Shown in pieces: positions 1 to 12,155 of a stretch of DNA of 64,000 bases. A program made the position numbers and the translations under genes. Every line of letters starts with the position of its first letter. The stretch's first letter is position 1. The notes below the pieces were generated by a model, which was not told the origin of the DNA, ran no database searches, and saw nothing but the letters and a program-made list of their open reading frames with translations. The stretch is from positions 32,177,025 through 32,241,024 of the forward strand of contig OX344763.1 of the NCBI GenBank assembly GCA_947034895.1, in the 5' to 3' direction. Origin of the DNA: Rhytidiadelphus loreus. Lineage: Eukaryota; Streptophyta; Bryopsida; Hypnales; Hylocomiaceae.

Positions 1-164
1 TAGGGGTGTCACACCTCCTCACTCACCACGGCTTCCCATTGGCTCCTCCAAACCCTCAACAACTTCGCATTCTCCATTCTCCAAGTGCCAAGTGAAGAAG
101 GTGTGACTACCCCTAATACAAAATGGGGTCTTAAATTTTTGGTACCCCATTGTACGGTACAAGC

Positions 165-1030
165 ATGGTCTACAATAAAATTGGATCCAATAATCTTATA
201 AATGGTCTATTGTGCCATTCAATTTTTTTTGCATAATATAGAATACAATTGACATTTTTTTCTCTTACATAATAAACATTCAGTTCTTACTCAATTCCAA
301 ATCAAGCATACCAAATTTCAGTTTCAACAATCCAAACTCCATTTTGGTTGAATTATTTCATATTATTGATTGAAAATATTGGTGATGAATTTTTTTTTCA
401 TTCAATTGCATTGATATGTAGGAAACATCTATATGCACACCTTTCCTTCAATAAGCATCTCCAAAAAGGTTTCAAAATTCTCTACAAAGATTTCAATGAT
501 GTTGGGATGATAATCTCCAAATTTTGTAAAATAGATATTTCAAATTTTTAACTGGGTTTTGGAAAAGTAATTCTATCGTCATGCTCAACTATACAAAATT
601 AGCTATCATGTGAGGGTCAAATAGCAAAATCTAATAACAACAAAGAAATATCTATTTCACAAAATTTGGACATCATCACTCCAACAATGAAACCTCCATG
701 GAAGGAATTCTGGAACTTTTTCCAAGACGCTTGTTGAAGAAAAGATGTGCGCATGGATGTTTCACCTATACATCTATGCAATTGAATTTTTTAAAATTCA
801 TCATCAATGTTTTTCAATCAATTATCATGAATATTAAATGAAATAATTCAACCATAATGGAATTTTGGGTTTTTGAAATTGAAACTTGGTATGCTTGAAT
901 GATAATTATGCAAACCAAAAAGAAAAGTCAATTGTATTTTGTATTATGCAGGAAAAAAAATTGAATGGCACAATAGGCAACTTGTAAGATTATCATACCT
1001 AATTGTATAAGTTGAACATTCAGATTGTCC
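165..1030. repeat. Large foldback element with diverged arms of about 400 bp
   Basis: The left arm (about 165-570) and right arm (about 610-1030) are inverted copies. Clear pairs are the stretch around 190-230 (ATTGTGCCATTCAATTTTTT) against 951-985 (AAAAAATTGAATGGCACAAT), and the stretch around 300-355 against 845-900, where GAATTATTTCA pairs with TGAAATAATTC. The short centre (about 575-610) is unique. No long open frame spans it. It is probably a non-autonomous foldback transposon; its exact ends and target duplication are not resolved by eye. Confidence 0.65.
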
Positions 1031-1159
1031 CCTCGTAGGAGTGTTGTGCTACATCCGATTATGGATGCCTCTTGTAGCAAGTTTAAGGGGTCGGGTTTGT
1101 TGTAAATTCCTGATTCCATCCAGTAAGTTATGTAGAATCCTAAGCACCTTCACAAGAAA

Positions 1160-1284
1160 CTCATATTGCATTTCCAGTGTCAAATTTTCCGGTGAGTCCC
1201 ACTTTTCCTTGTGTATCATACATTGGGAACATTGGGAAAAGTAGGACTCACCGAGAATTTTGACACTGGGAACGCAATATGAGC
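1160..1284. repeat. Small foldback element, 48-bp arms
   Basis: Arms 1160-1207 and 1236-1284 are near-perfect inverted copies: CATATTGCATTTCCAGTGTC on the left pairs with GACACTGGGAACGCAATATG on the right. The loop is about 28 bp. It lies just outside the larger foldback and is probably a separate MITE-like hairpin. Short open frames crossing it come from the palindrome and have no protein signature. Confidence 0.7.
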
Positions 1285-1756
1285 CCCCCGATGCTTGCCA
1301 TACTGACTCTTTCTTTGCGGTCTTCTTTTTTTCTCTTTCTCTAAATGGGAAACCGAGGGTCTTCTTACAGTAGCACAACAACAAGAATATATATCCGTGT
1401 TCCAACGGTCCATAATACACAGACAAGTTTGCATTCAAGATGTGGAAAGGAGCTTGGACTCATGGAATCCAAAAGTAAGAGACTCCTTCAAGAATGCTAC
1501 GCTTCTTCATTATTCACGAAACCTCTACTTGTCCTACTTCTTGAAAAATGAATTAGCGTTACATTATTTAGTATGCAAATCAAGGAGTTTCTCACAGTAA
1601 TTGGTTACAGTCAAAATAATTTTCTTACAGATAAGCAAGGAACTCATGTCTCTCGACTCACCAAAACTGTGGCATCCCATCTCGGTGCATAATAGTAGTC
1701 TTTTTTTTATCACTTCATGTGTCACAGAATATCCAACTTGGCAATGCAGTACAATA

Positions 1757-2020
1757 AGGTAGAGTGCTCTAGAAGCGACCAGTAACACAGAGGTACATTT
1801 TGCTTACTTCTAATGGAGTTGGTCGCTTTTAGTGACCACAATGTTTCAACTTCAAAAATCTGTAACTAATAAGTTGTTTCAAAATATGAAATGACTTGGG
1901 CTAGATGCCAATTCCATTTTTCTTCTTACAAAAATCTATTTAAAATTATTTCAAGGAATTTAGATTCCCTCCAAAGGCAATCAATTGTCTCTTAAAAGGT
2001 CGCTCAAGAGTAGACTACCT
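1757..2020 (-). mobile_element. MITE family A, copy A1
   Basis: The inverted ends are AGGTAGAGTGCTCTAGAAGC on the left and CTCAAGAGTAGACTACCT on the right. The interior is the reverse complement of copies A2-A4, including the shared stretch about CTAACCCAAGTCGTTTCATA. A TA precedes the left end (1755-1756); the right flank TC looks mutated. The 264-bp body has no coding capacity. Confidence 0.8.
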
Positions 2021-3000
2021 TCCAACACTACCTCAAATGTATGCTTGAAACCACAAAATAATAGGGGAATCACACTTGAATTCCCTCCCTAATCTCATGT
2101 CAACAAGCTCCATGAAAGCTCAACATGTCAATCTAACAATAGAACACGCCAGAAAGTTCAACAAACTCATTGAAGAATTGTTCAATGGCCAAAAAAATGC
2201 TTATAGTTTTGCCAAACTCATAGAAGAATCTCCTTGTGACTTCCCCTGTCAACCCATAAAGGATAATTGTCCATTGAACACACAATTGAAAATTTGGGTA
2301 GGCTCCTACGAAGTCAATTTTGGCATGAACTTTTCCTACGAAGTCCTCATGAACTTTTGAAATTTGGCATGTATGTAACAAATAATATATGGCATACAAT
2401 TGTCCCAAAAAAAAACTTTTAGTTCTCAAATTACATTCTAAGAGGAGTCAAACTTTGTTAGCTATGTTAAAGCAATTTTGAGAAAAAAAACCCATCTTCT
2501 TTTAACTTCAAGCCCTATTATCTTGCAATATGTGAAGTCAAAGTAGAGTAAATTAGACTCCATATTTGCTTTGGGGATTTTTCATGAGTGAACTTAACTC
2601 CATACACTCATAAATGACGAAAATCCTCATTTTTTTGTACAGCAAAAGATTTACTCCAAGAGGGCTCAAAATTTGTTGACCTTGTTTCACAAGAATGGAA
2701 AAAAAGTTATTTCTCACTTCAAACACTATAATTGTGGTCAAATGGGCTGAATTTTTTTTCCACACATTGCGTTACTTGTTTCTTACACTTTTGTACGGTT
2801 GGAAGTCCAGTGCATCATGACAATAATGGAGTAGTGAATAAGACTGAAATTTGATTGCCACATCGCTCTAAAGTTGGGTATATTCTCGTAGGGTACACAA
2901 TTGCATACTGACAAGGGTAATACTCGATGGACACACGATGAAGAAATCATATTAGAAAAGGAAAGTAAATTGTTTGAAATTCTTAATCAACATGCCTTCT
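2021..3000. other. AT-rich intergenic stretch, no gene recognised
   Basis: Short open frames exist (the longest is about 98 codons, near 2133-2429 on the minus strand), but none has a recognisable domain or plausible splice context. No RNA gene was seen. Confidence 0.5.
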
Positions 3001-4440
3001 GATTGGTTTGCTGAGGTCACGGACTCACGGCGGGAGAAACTAGCCTGCACCAAATCCATAAATTCGTAATTAGTAAGGCTGCAACACCGACTCAGACCTG
3101 TAACGAAGCGTTACCAGTATCCCCACCGTGGGTCTGACTTTTGTCAGTAGACGAGGACGTAAGCTTAGTTATGCTTTGACAATCACTTAGCACTACCGTC
3201 ACCCTGTCAGAGCAGATGCAACTACCGCCATCATCCTCTGAACATTCATCTTGGCTACTTGGAAGCTTGCATCAGCAACACTTTGACTCCAAAAAATACG
3301 GGAAAAAGAGAGCTCAGAAAGGCGGCCTACTCAAAAGTTCGCACATTCTGGTATGTCTTCGCCAGGGCACCTCTGGCTGGTGGTCTGTTTTCTCTCCTTT
3401 GCAATGAAATTCCATTTCATTTGTTAAAAAAAGAAGTTCGCACATCTTTCTCAGTCCAGTCCAAATGACTTCATTGAGAACCTTGCAACCCTAAGAACAA
3501 ACACCGTAGCTATTACTGCATGCAACTTCATGCTTCCCATGTGCCTCCACCAACTGGAATATCAGAAATTATCCTGCAAAGGTTGACCCTCCGTTGTTAC
3601 TTGACTTACGTCGTCACCTAAACCTGCTGCTGGGCTATACGTGTTCAGTCATTTCACACTCCAATACCGTTGTGCACCAACTCTTTGCCTCCACGCGCTG
3701 TTGCGGTGGTCATTGCAGCGTACATGCCAAGTTACAAGAGACTAACCCGCACATTTTGAAAGGAATCCAACATAGATAATTGTCATCACTTCTGAATTAC
3801 AGAAGGACGCCTTCGCAACAGAATATTTATTCACTGATGTCCTGTACATTCTCCGAGCTCAATTGATAATCTACATTGTACAGGAACCATGAGGAAATAT
3901 CACCTGGTCAGTAGCACTTTCAGAGGCTGCTAAATTGGCTATCAAAACACAGCCACACAGTACCATCACTATACTACGATGCATGCCCTAAATAAATGAC
4001 AAGTTATTCTGCTAGCCGTCCCAAACCAGCTAGTAGCGACCAGCTAGAGACAAAGTTTGTGGCCAGTGGACCGTCAACGTGGAGTGAGACTGCTCACACC
4101 TTCCAGTTCGTAACCTTCGTATCATCACAGCCCTGCAGTACAATACCACCAAAGTCCCAGGCCACTCACTGGAAAATTGCAGACAATTCTTGAAAATTAT
4201 CCTCCCCACAAATATGTGAGAAAAGTCCATGCCATAGAGATATGTAAGTTGAGGCTGATCGTTAGACCCACGGCATCTCCAGTTTTGCGAGATTATTAAG
4301 TCAGGAGAACACTATCGCCAAGGAACAACCCATCATCCAACTGCCATACGACAGCAAGGATAATATATACAGGGTTTGAAACCTTGCCATGTCATTCGAT
4401 AATTCCTCATACGCATCATTCGTCTGGAGACAAAGAATAG

Positions 4441-4809
4441 CTAATAACTCCAAAGTCCCAGGCTTTGAACGAACAAGGCAGAAGCTGTCACTACAAGGGC
4501 GGCAAAGATGGGCGGCACTGCAAAATCCATCGGTGATTTCTTGAAAAAACTTGCAGGAACACAGAGACCATCGCGGGGACCATCGAGTGGCAACCGGAAA
4601 CACCGTCGACAAGATGGCGAAGCTTTGTTAATTTGCAAAGCACAAGACTCCGCTATTTCCGCATGAGGAGAAGTAGCAATCCCAAAACCCATCTCCAGGC
4701 TGAGTGCAGCTACTGTCACGGTTGCTGCAAGCATCAGTGTCCAGAGAACGGTGTACAGCAGAAAGGGCGGGAGTAAGGGCTGACTTGTCAAATTCCGTAT
4801 AAATAACAC
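4441..4809 (-). CDS. Small two-pass membrane protein, plant-type, function unknown
   Basis: A 122-residue open frame on the minus strand ends with TAG at 4441-4443. It has a hydrophobic segment at about residues 14-36 (LLYTVLWTLMLAATVTVAAL) and a second at about 96-118 (IFAALVVTASALFVQSLGLW). Between them is a cysteine-containing loop (C56, C67, C70, C83) that would lie on one side of a membrane. From memory this layout resembles small uncharacterised plant proteins of about 120 residues with a similar FLYTVLW opening, but I cannot name the family. The ATG at 4809 gives a slightly long N-terminus. An alternative is that a few codons come from an upstream exon ending at 7004, where a strong donor (TTACG|GTGAGTG, minus strand) follows an ATG at about 7012-7014 and an AAG|T acceptor near 4780 would keep frame. 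The long 5' intron this implies holds a 310-bp tandem duplication. Which start is used is unresolved. Confidence 0.6.
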   Translation of the reverse strand: MLFIRNLTSQPLLPPFLLYTVLWTLMLAATVTVAALSLEMGFGIATSPHAEIAESCALQINKASPSCRRCFRLPLDGPRDGLCVPASFFKKSPMDFAVPPIFAALVVTASALFVQSLGLWSY

Positions 4810-6360
4810 TGCCGTCTGGTAACAATCACAGCAAATGTTTCAGATTCACGTATGAAAATGAGAACCAACCAATATAGGTCAGGTGGACGCAACGTGGTTA
4901 CCCTCAACATGTAGACCAAAAACAGGGTAAATGTATTTGTTCCTTGTGTGTGACTCTAGAAATAAACCTATACAATTACTTTCTGTAAGTTCCAGTTTTC
5001 TCTCGAAAAAAGCACATGATACTATGAAAATACCTGGCAATTCCGCCGGAACACAACAAAAGGAACACGTATGTACTCGGCTACAACACTGTGTTGCTGT
5101 TTACATAATAATCTCATCCTCTCAACTGTTCCTGAATAAGATGCTCCCATTATACGGTTCCCTGCAACAACACAAACAAGGGATCCCATTAGCTTCTCCG
5201 GGAGAGACGTTTCTGTCACTAACGAGTCCAAACCCCACAATGGCACGCGATTCACACCTAGGATTTAAAACTACTCATTTGTGGCAATGTTTGCAACAAT
5301 ACTTTGAATTACTCATATTGTACCAAAAACGAATATTCATGATCTGCTCAAAGACCTACTCTGAGCTTCAGATATCATCCGCATTCAGGAAATTCTTGCC
5401 CCGCGCTGAGCAAGCACCTAGCAAGGTTTTTTTCGGTGCGGTACCTTGAACTGTTTATGAAAGACACATTCTGTCAGGTGGACATAACAGGAGCAGTAGC
5501 ACAAGTACAGGGTCCTCAAGCGTGAAAAGAAAGCGACCACAAACACTTCAACACCGTAACAGCCGTTTCAAATACCTAAATGAGGGAAAAAAATTCTCTG
5601 TACCGAACAAGATATACTTCACTTCGAGAGTATTACAATGCTAGCTCAATGTCACCTTACGAACACGCTCCTAAACTTCGTCAGGAGCAAATTGAAGAGC
5701 TAACCACAAGTCCAACATCCAGGATTTAAATCCATAGTAGAACACGAATTCCATTCACCCGCACTCATTAAGAGCCAAGATAAAATTGCAGGCCTAGCCT
5801 CGATTGCAAAATACGTTAGCACAAACAGCTGGAATTAACCAGACTTATATTAAATTGTGTGCTAAGATAATTAAATATAAATTCAATGAATACATTGGAA
5901 GATCTACCAATCGCAGTTCGCAACTCAGAAAAGTGAAACGTACAGCTCACGAATCGTATCATCTTCCCGCGACTCTGTTTCAGGATACTGGCATATTGCA
6001 ACACAAGACGTAAAGACTATGAGCTAAGCCGAAAAGTTAAAAAGTGCGAAGGCAATCAATCTGCAGTTTGAGAAAGAATCAGCGGTAGATGTAGCCTAAA
6101 GAACGGCGCAGAAGCTGATAACCGAAAATTGTAGAACAAGAACTGATGGAATACATCCCCGGAATATTGGTGCAGAACATTTCAGCAAATTAATGTATGT
6201 GCTGGAAAGATAAGGACAGAGACAAGACCAAGAAAGAGAAACGACTTAATTATGGCAGGCAACTCACTAAAACAAGTACACTCGTACTAATGCTTCTATT
6301 AGGATCCTAAACCATTCGATTACTACCTCCGCGTTTTGACAAAATAAGCCCCTCTACGAC
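4810..6360 (-). other. Probable 5' intron or leader of the small membrane protein gene
   Basis: There is no convincing coding exon here. A 172-codon plus-strand frame (4931-5449) has no domain, no membrane pattern and ordinary intronic composition, so I treat it as chance. The base composition is more balanced than in the AT-rich DNA on either side, which fits transcribed DNA linked to the 4441-4809 gene. Confidence 0.4.
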
Positions 6361-6970
6361 AAAGAAAAGACTCCGCTACACTGTCATCACAACACTGCTT
6401 GCAAAAAACAAACACCGAGAATCTCACTCAATCGCCAAGAACTCAGAAATGCGACCCAGCATGGCGGCAGGAAGTCCGAAAGAAAAATCGAGGACACACG
6501 CTAATAACAAAAAGTTTCCTTGCACCTGTACTTGATAGAATTGGATAGCAAGCACAAGCGCTTGTCACACGGAACAACAACATTCCATAAAACTCTGCTA
6601 AACACAGACACAAAGAAGAAACCTCAGTTCTAGTAGCTTAATTCTGTAATCTCAAGAAAATTCACGCTGTAAAGAAAGAACTCCACTCTACTGTCTTCAC
6701 ACGCATCGTGACACTGCTCTCAAAAACAAACAACAAGAATCTCACGCAATCGTTAAGAACTCAGAAACGCGACGTCGCACGGCCACGAGGAGGCCGAACG
6801 ACAACACTCACTAGTCAAAATAAAATTCGGTGCTAATATACTTGAGAAATTGGATAACGAGCACACACTCTCGTCAGGGAACAAAATCATTCCACAACAA
6901 CTCTGTTAAACACAGAGACACAGAATCAACCTTAGCATAATTCTTTCATCTCAAGAAAATTCATGCTCTA
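6361..6970. repeat. Tandem duplication, two units of about 310 bp
   Basis: Unit 1 (6361-6670) and unit 2 (6671-about 6970) begin AAAGAAAAGACTCC and AAAGAAAGAACTCC. They share CAAGAACTCAGAAATGCGAC against TAAGAACTCAGAAACGCGAC, CTCTGCTAAACACAGA against CTCTGTTAAACACAGA, and ATCTCAAGAAAATTCACGCT against ATCTCAAGAAAATTCATGCT. They are diverged enough to be old. The array lies directly downstream, in minus-strand sense, of the candidate donor at 7003. Confidence 0.8.
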
Positions 6971-7282
6971 TAAATTCTAATCCAAAAATTTATTGACACT
7001 CACCGTAATCGCATTCTTGCCTCACAGCGCCGCAATGCCGCAAGAAGCACCAAAACACAAACTCCCTCCGAAATACAATTTTCAGAATCGGCGCACCCGG
7101 CGAAAAGCTATGCCGTTCTAATTTTCAAGCTAATTGGAAATCTGAATAGAACGACACACTGGCTTAAACGGAAAGAAGTACACGAGAGGTCTCAGTGGCT
7201 ATGGTGGCCGCCGCTGCAACAAAAACTCTGGCTGCTGTGTGTCCCAGGCGCACTTCCTTGGCAGCGACATCCCCTAATTCAC

Positions 7283-7396
7283 ATGTCAATATTGACGTTA
7301 CCAAACGAGGTCCTCCTTGAGATCGTGACGGACCTGTACCGGAATCAGAGGTGCTTTCGGAACCGTAGTTCAACAACAAATAGTTTGGAGAAATAA
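7283..7396 (+). pseudogene. F-box-like N-terminal fragment
   Basis: A 37-codon frame on the plus strand opens MSILTLPNEVLLEIVTDL, close to the start of the F-box motif (LPxEvLxeIl, the Skp1-binding helix of SCF E3 ligase subunits), then runs out into unrelated sequence and a stop. The block 7150-7380 is CpG-rich against an AT-rich surround that begins sharply after 7380. The rest of an F-box gene is not found downstream. It could be a broken gene, a captured fragment, or chance over an 18-residue match. A minus-strand frame (7164-7436) overlaps it and has no recognisable domain. Confidence 0.3.
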
Positions 7397-8630
7397 ATAG
7401 TGTGGGTAATGACAATGAAATTGTTTTATTTTTCATGTAAGATTTTTATGAATTGGATGAAATCAATGATCCTTTGAGAAAATTTCATGATTTTGCAATC
7501 TCAATGTATATATAATAGGGAATTTTGTACCCACATTGTTTGTAGATTACCAGTAGCAATTTTGTGGAGACAATAATATATGTTATCTATTTGAGTGATA
7601 TCTATTTAAATAATTTAGAATACTAAAATATAAAATCATTTTTATTTACATATATTAAATAGTCAAAAATCATTTGTACAAATTTCTTTACTTAATTTTA
7701 AACTTGGATTACATTATTTCATTTAAATTTAAATTTAAACCAAGTCCTTGTATTTTGTTTTATGCTACATAAAATACTTCTTACAAAATGCTATTTTTTA
7801 AAAGTGATTTCAAAGAGTTGATAATGGTGTTTTATACAATTTGTGTACATGTACTCTCACATGTGCCATCACTGAATTCTTTTGTTATGTGACTTTTCTA
7901 TTTTACTTTAAATGCAATTTTTAATAAAACTCTAGTTTTAGTAACATAAATATTTACATAAATAAGATGGATTCTATCTAATATATCATGCTAATGTCCA
8001 AATAATTAGTAATGTTGTCAATAAGGGTAACTAAATATTTGACTACTAATATTTAGTATGATCATGATTAAAACAAAATATATTATGTAAAGTTGATTCT
8101 TTAGAATTTTAATTGAAAAAAGAAAGTGTGCCATTAAGGCCGATATGTTGCATAATGGAAATCTTCTATGTATAGTACATTAACATTGTAAAATGAACTT
8201 TCTTATTCCTATTCCTACACTAAAATGTTCCTTTCCAAAAGCTTTCAAATGATTCATTGAAGTTTTTCGGATATGAAGTTAGACAATTTGGTTTAAAGAA
8301 GTAATTAAGCCATAAAGTCATAATAGTTGGAATCTTATGAATGATATAATGACAAGTAGAAAATAAATAATGTATTGTACACCTATTACAGATTAATAGT
8401 CAATTAAAATCCAAAAATTAAATTTCAATTACCTCTCTTGAAAATATGATATTTTAACTAGTTTTCATCCTCATTTTCTCTATTTTATTTTTTCCTCATT
8501 GCAACTTAGAAACCTCCCAACTTCAATTTACTTTTCTTTGTTCCATTTTTTGGGAACAATTCTTGGTCAAACCTACCATGTTTCTATGCTAACAAGGAAT
8601 AGTGTCAAAGCATGGTCCATGTTGACACTA
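7397..8630. other. Very AT-rich intergenic DNA, nothing coding seen
   Basis: No open frame of interest is present on either strand, and no RNA gene or clear repeat boundary was seen up to the MITE at 8631. Confidence 0.5.
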
Positions 8631-8910
8631 AGGTGGGTACCCCCCAAACCTCCACTTTTTGCTACTATGACTAGCTAGTATTATTAGACAGGCCAAATTT
8701 TCATATTTTCTTATTGGTAAGTGAGAGAGGGTTCCAACACACTAAAGAACACAACATTTGGATATTGTATGCAAAAATTATCAAGGATCGAAGTTCTTTT
8801 GGTTCATGTTCTAAATTGTTTCTTCAACATATATACATATTGATTTTAGAGATGTACACAAAGTGATGATTGCAATTTTAGGCAAGGTGCAATTTTGGGG
8901 GTACCCACTT
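8631..8910 (+). mobile_element. MITE family B, copy B1
   Basis: The ends are AGGTGGGTACCCCC on the left and GGGGGTACCCACTT on the right, flanked by TA at 8629-8630 and 8911-8912. Its 280 bp align along most of their length with copy B2 (24622-24897), for example CTCCACTTTTTGCTACTATG and TATTATTAGACAGGCCAAAT. It is non-coding. The TA duplication fits a Tc1/mariner (Stowaway-like) mobiliser. Confidence 0.85.
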
Positions 8911-9160
8911 TAATCCCTTAGAGCTCCAACATCCCAAATGACCATGACCAAATGGAAGTTCCAAAGGCTTTTTTTGACTACAAGTTTCTCATTCATCCAA
9001 ACCAATGTTTGACTCTTAAAAAAACCACACTTCTTATATGACGAATTTGATGAAATTGAGGTAAATAATTCATAATTATAAAGATATAAGCAAAAATATG
9101 AAAAAATTCAAGAAAGGATTCAAGCCCTCAGGGATTAACTTGATGTCAATGTGGGCCTTG

Positions 9161-9448
9161 AAGTAGTCTGCTCTTAAAGTGACCACATAAGAGGAGCTGA
9201 TTGCCCTTTCAGAAAAGCTAAACTCCTTGAAAAAATTTCAAGAAAAAATTTCCTTACAAAGAAAAATGGAATTGGCATTTAACCAAAGTCGTTTCATATT
9301 TTTTGGTCCTTCGTGGAATTACTTACAAATTTCTGAAGTTAAAACGCAGTAGCAACAACCTCCTGAAATGTTCACTGTTGGTACATTGAAAAAAGCAAAA
9401 TGTACCTCTATGTCATAACCGCCTTCAGAGCACAATCGCATAATACCT
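9161..9448 (+). mobile_element. MITE family A, copy A2
   Basis: The left end AGTAGTCTGCTCTTAAAGTG and a degraded right end finishing ATACCT are followed by TA (9449-9450). The interior carries the family signature around 9265-9345 (AATGGAATTGGCATTTAACC, then a CGTTTCATATTTTTTGGTCC run). It has no coding capacity. Confidence 0.8.
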
Positions 9449-9965
9449 TAGGCACCACACACTCTGACACTATTCATTGGTGCCCCCAATACCTCAATCT
9501 TTTCCCAATAGTGAAAAGATACTCATTTTTTCCACTCTTCAACATTCAACTAAATACATTGAATTCCTAGAGAGTATTATGATGCCAGCTGTCATTATAT
9601 TAAAGCTATCGCAAAAGTTAAAGTTTGATAGTAGCCGTACAAGTACTACACGTGGCCACAGGAGGAGATGGTTGCATAAATGGACCCCCTATCCAATGTT
9701 TGACTGCTACGGGACAGCAGAAGTACGGAACGCTACTTGAAAAGAAAAATGAACAATTGGCAAATTTTTTTTGTCTTGTGATAGACAGGAATCTTGGGGG
9801 GTGAGAATTCAAATAAGGAAGTCTGCGACTGAGTTGAATGGAGTTGGCTTGCCATCATGTTCTGGTGGGTCTGGAGTGATCCATCTTCCACAAGATTTGC
9901 ATGGTCAGTCATGTTTGGAAAAAACTTTGGATGCCAATCCTAACTACTTTTTTTTTTTATGTCTA

Positions 9966-10259
9966 CGGTAGGCTGCTGTTAAAGTGACCATTTAAGAGAT
10001 GATTGATTGTCTTAGTTGGGGAAGATAACCTCCTTGTGAAAAAAAAATTCTTAGATTTTTGGTGGAAGGAAAATGAAATTGGCATCTAACCCAAGTCGTT
10101 TTATATTTTTTAGACCTTTGTGGAATTAGTTATGAATTTTTGAAGTTGAATTGTAGTGATTGATGAAAGTGACCACCTCCTTGAAACGTATATTGTTGGT
10201 GCAGGGAAGAAAGCAAAACGTACCTCTATGTTAGTGGTCGCTTCTAGAGCAGACTACCT
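9966..10259 (+). mobile_element. MITE family A, copy A3
   Basis: The left end is GGTAGGCTGCTGTTAAAGTG and the right end GTCGCTTCTAGAGCAGACTACCT. The interior again contains ATTGGCATCTAACCCAAGTC. It lies about 500 bp from A2 in the same orientation. The flanks are mutated, so the target duplication is not clean. Confidence 0.8.
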
Positions 10260-11870
10260 AACATTGTTAGAAGAACATATTTCCATGTATAAATTAGAGA
10301 GAAATTGGAGGTTCTACAGTAAATGATGAAATAGATAGCATTAATAATTAGGTTGCCTTACCTAGAAAAGATACCTTGTGACTCACCGCTTTGTCGACGT
10401 GGAGGCACATGTGACCCTTTCGGTTTACTTTTGATATTATTGCATCCACTCACCTATTATTGCCACTAGAGGAACAACATTCTTTTTGGTAGGGAATATT
10501 TGTTGTTACTGTAGAATATCCTGCTAAAAAAAATATGGTCCCTTGAATAGAATGTCAAGAAATTAGGGAAGAACAACCTAACTTACTATTTAGTATACTT
10601 AAGGTACATGAGCCTATTGCAAGCAAAAAGAATGGTTGCCTAGTCATTATGGGATGTTTGAAAAATGTTGATTTATTTTTTACAAAAAAATAAATTAATG
10701 TGAGAATCAACTATAGGAATTTAAATTATATATTTCTAACAAATCATGAATTTGTTATTAATTATTGATTTGCATTTCTCAAATATGCCCCCCAAGCCAC
10801 TATGTCCCTCCAAAACCATCAAAAATGCATCCATAATGGTCATCTTAATAGCCTAAAATATTTGAAATGTTTAACTTAACAATCACGCCATCAAAGCCTT
10901 GAAATTGCTATTTTATAGATGGTTTTACACCCACAAAGTAAAAGATCCTAATGTGGTTACTAATTCACTCCATTACTCCACTCAACATTTGGGTTGACAA
11001 TAATGAAGTGACTTAGTGACCATCAAGTTCCCTTCAATGTGGCCCAAATCTTGAATGAAGAACTAGAGGGGGTTCAAGATGGATCTAAACCAATTTTTGG
11101 AACCTCACACTAATAATAGGGAAACTTGGGCCTCAACTTGGCATCAAGCTTGCACCTTTGTATACACTATGCTAATCAATTTCTTGTGTCATGTCTTGAT
11201 GTCCAAAATATGAATATACAATACATATGATATACTAATACCTATTATATTAAATACGCAATGTCATGGTTTTTGTTATAAAATCCATATGTTTTCATCT
11301 TGAAGAAATATCATCCAATTATTTTATTTGATATTCATAAAGAAAACCAAGAGCGTGATGAGCATTCATGTAATTAGTCATACTCACATTTTTCTATAAT
11401 TTGTCATCCCTATATATATATATATATATATATACACATTTGGCTAGTATATTATAGATATGGATTTCATAGACATGCACTATCCCATATCTTTTGAAGT
11501 TTTAAACTAGATCATGTATATTTATCTAATTCTCTCAAGTTTATGAAAAACAAGGACCCTACCTAGATTTATTGTACATGAGATAGATACAAATATGGAT
11601 ACATTGGCTTCTAGTTACAAATATAGATGCAATAATATACATTATCCCATACTTTGGACAACTCCAAAGTTGCTCATTGATTTCTATATATCCAATTTTC
11701 TAAAAATCCTCGTGAGATAAAAGGAACTTAGACATGGGGCATATAATAGAACTTCTAATAAACAAAGGACCATGACTAGTTTGACACATTATTTACATTA
11801 TAGATATTATTACATTAGGAAGGGTCATGATATTTGTGTGCAACTTGGTCTAGGATTGATCTGACACTTT
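10260..11870. other. AT-rich intergenic DNA with a (TA)12 microsatellite
   Basis: No gene was recognised. A perfect TA repeat of 12 units lies at 11411-11434. The rest has short open frames only. Confidence 0.5.
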
Positions 11871-11994
11871 ACTTTAGAGAGTGCTACTTATTAGAGGTTC
11901 TACTGTAATGACCATGTGTACTATGCACTCAAAACTTACACCATCATATACACCCTTGTATGTACTAAACAATTGTCTTGCGTTGGTGAAGCTA

Positions 11995-12155
11995 TCGTAT
12001 GTGAAGGTCAAATTCGGCAAAGGGTGCCAAAATGGAATTCCCACATCAAATTTTGACAAGTCCACATCACCTTGCACCAATCACTAAATGCCATGTGGCA
12101 CCTTTTTTTACACAAATGACTTGATTTATGCCAAATCTGACCTTCACGTAGGGTA
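11995..12155. repeat. Foldback hairpin with about 22-bp outer arms
   Basis: TATGTGAAGGTCAAATTCGG (from about 11998) is the inverted copy of CAAATCTGACCTTCACGTA (ending about 12150). A second nested pair, GGGTGCCAAAATGG and CCATGTGGCACC, lies inside. It is probably a degraded hairpin MITE. It lies less than 1 kb downstream of the PEX7 stop codon. Confidence 0.55.

Noticed and set aside
4931..5449. 172-codon plus-strand open frame
   Set aside because: No domain, membrane pattern or conserved motif. It lies in the probable intron or leader of a minus-strand gene and looks like a chance frame.
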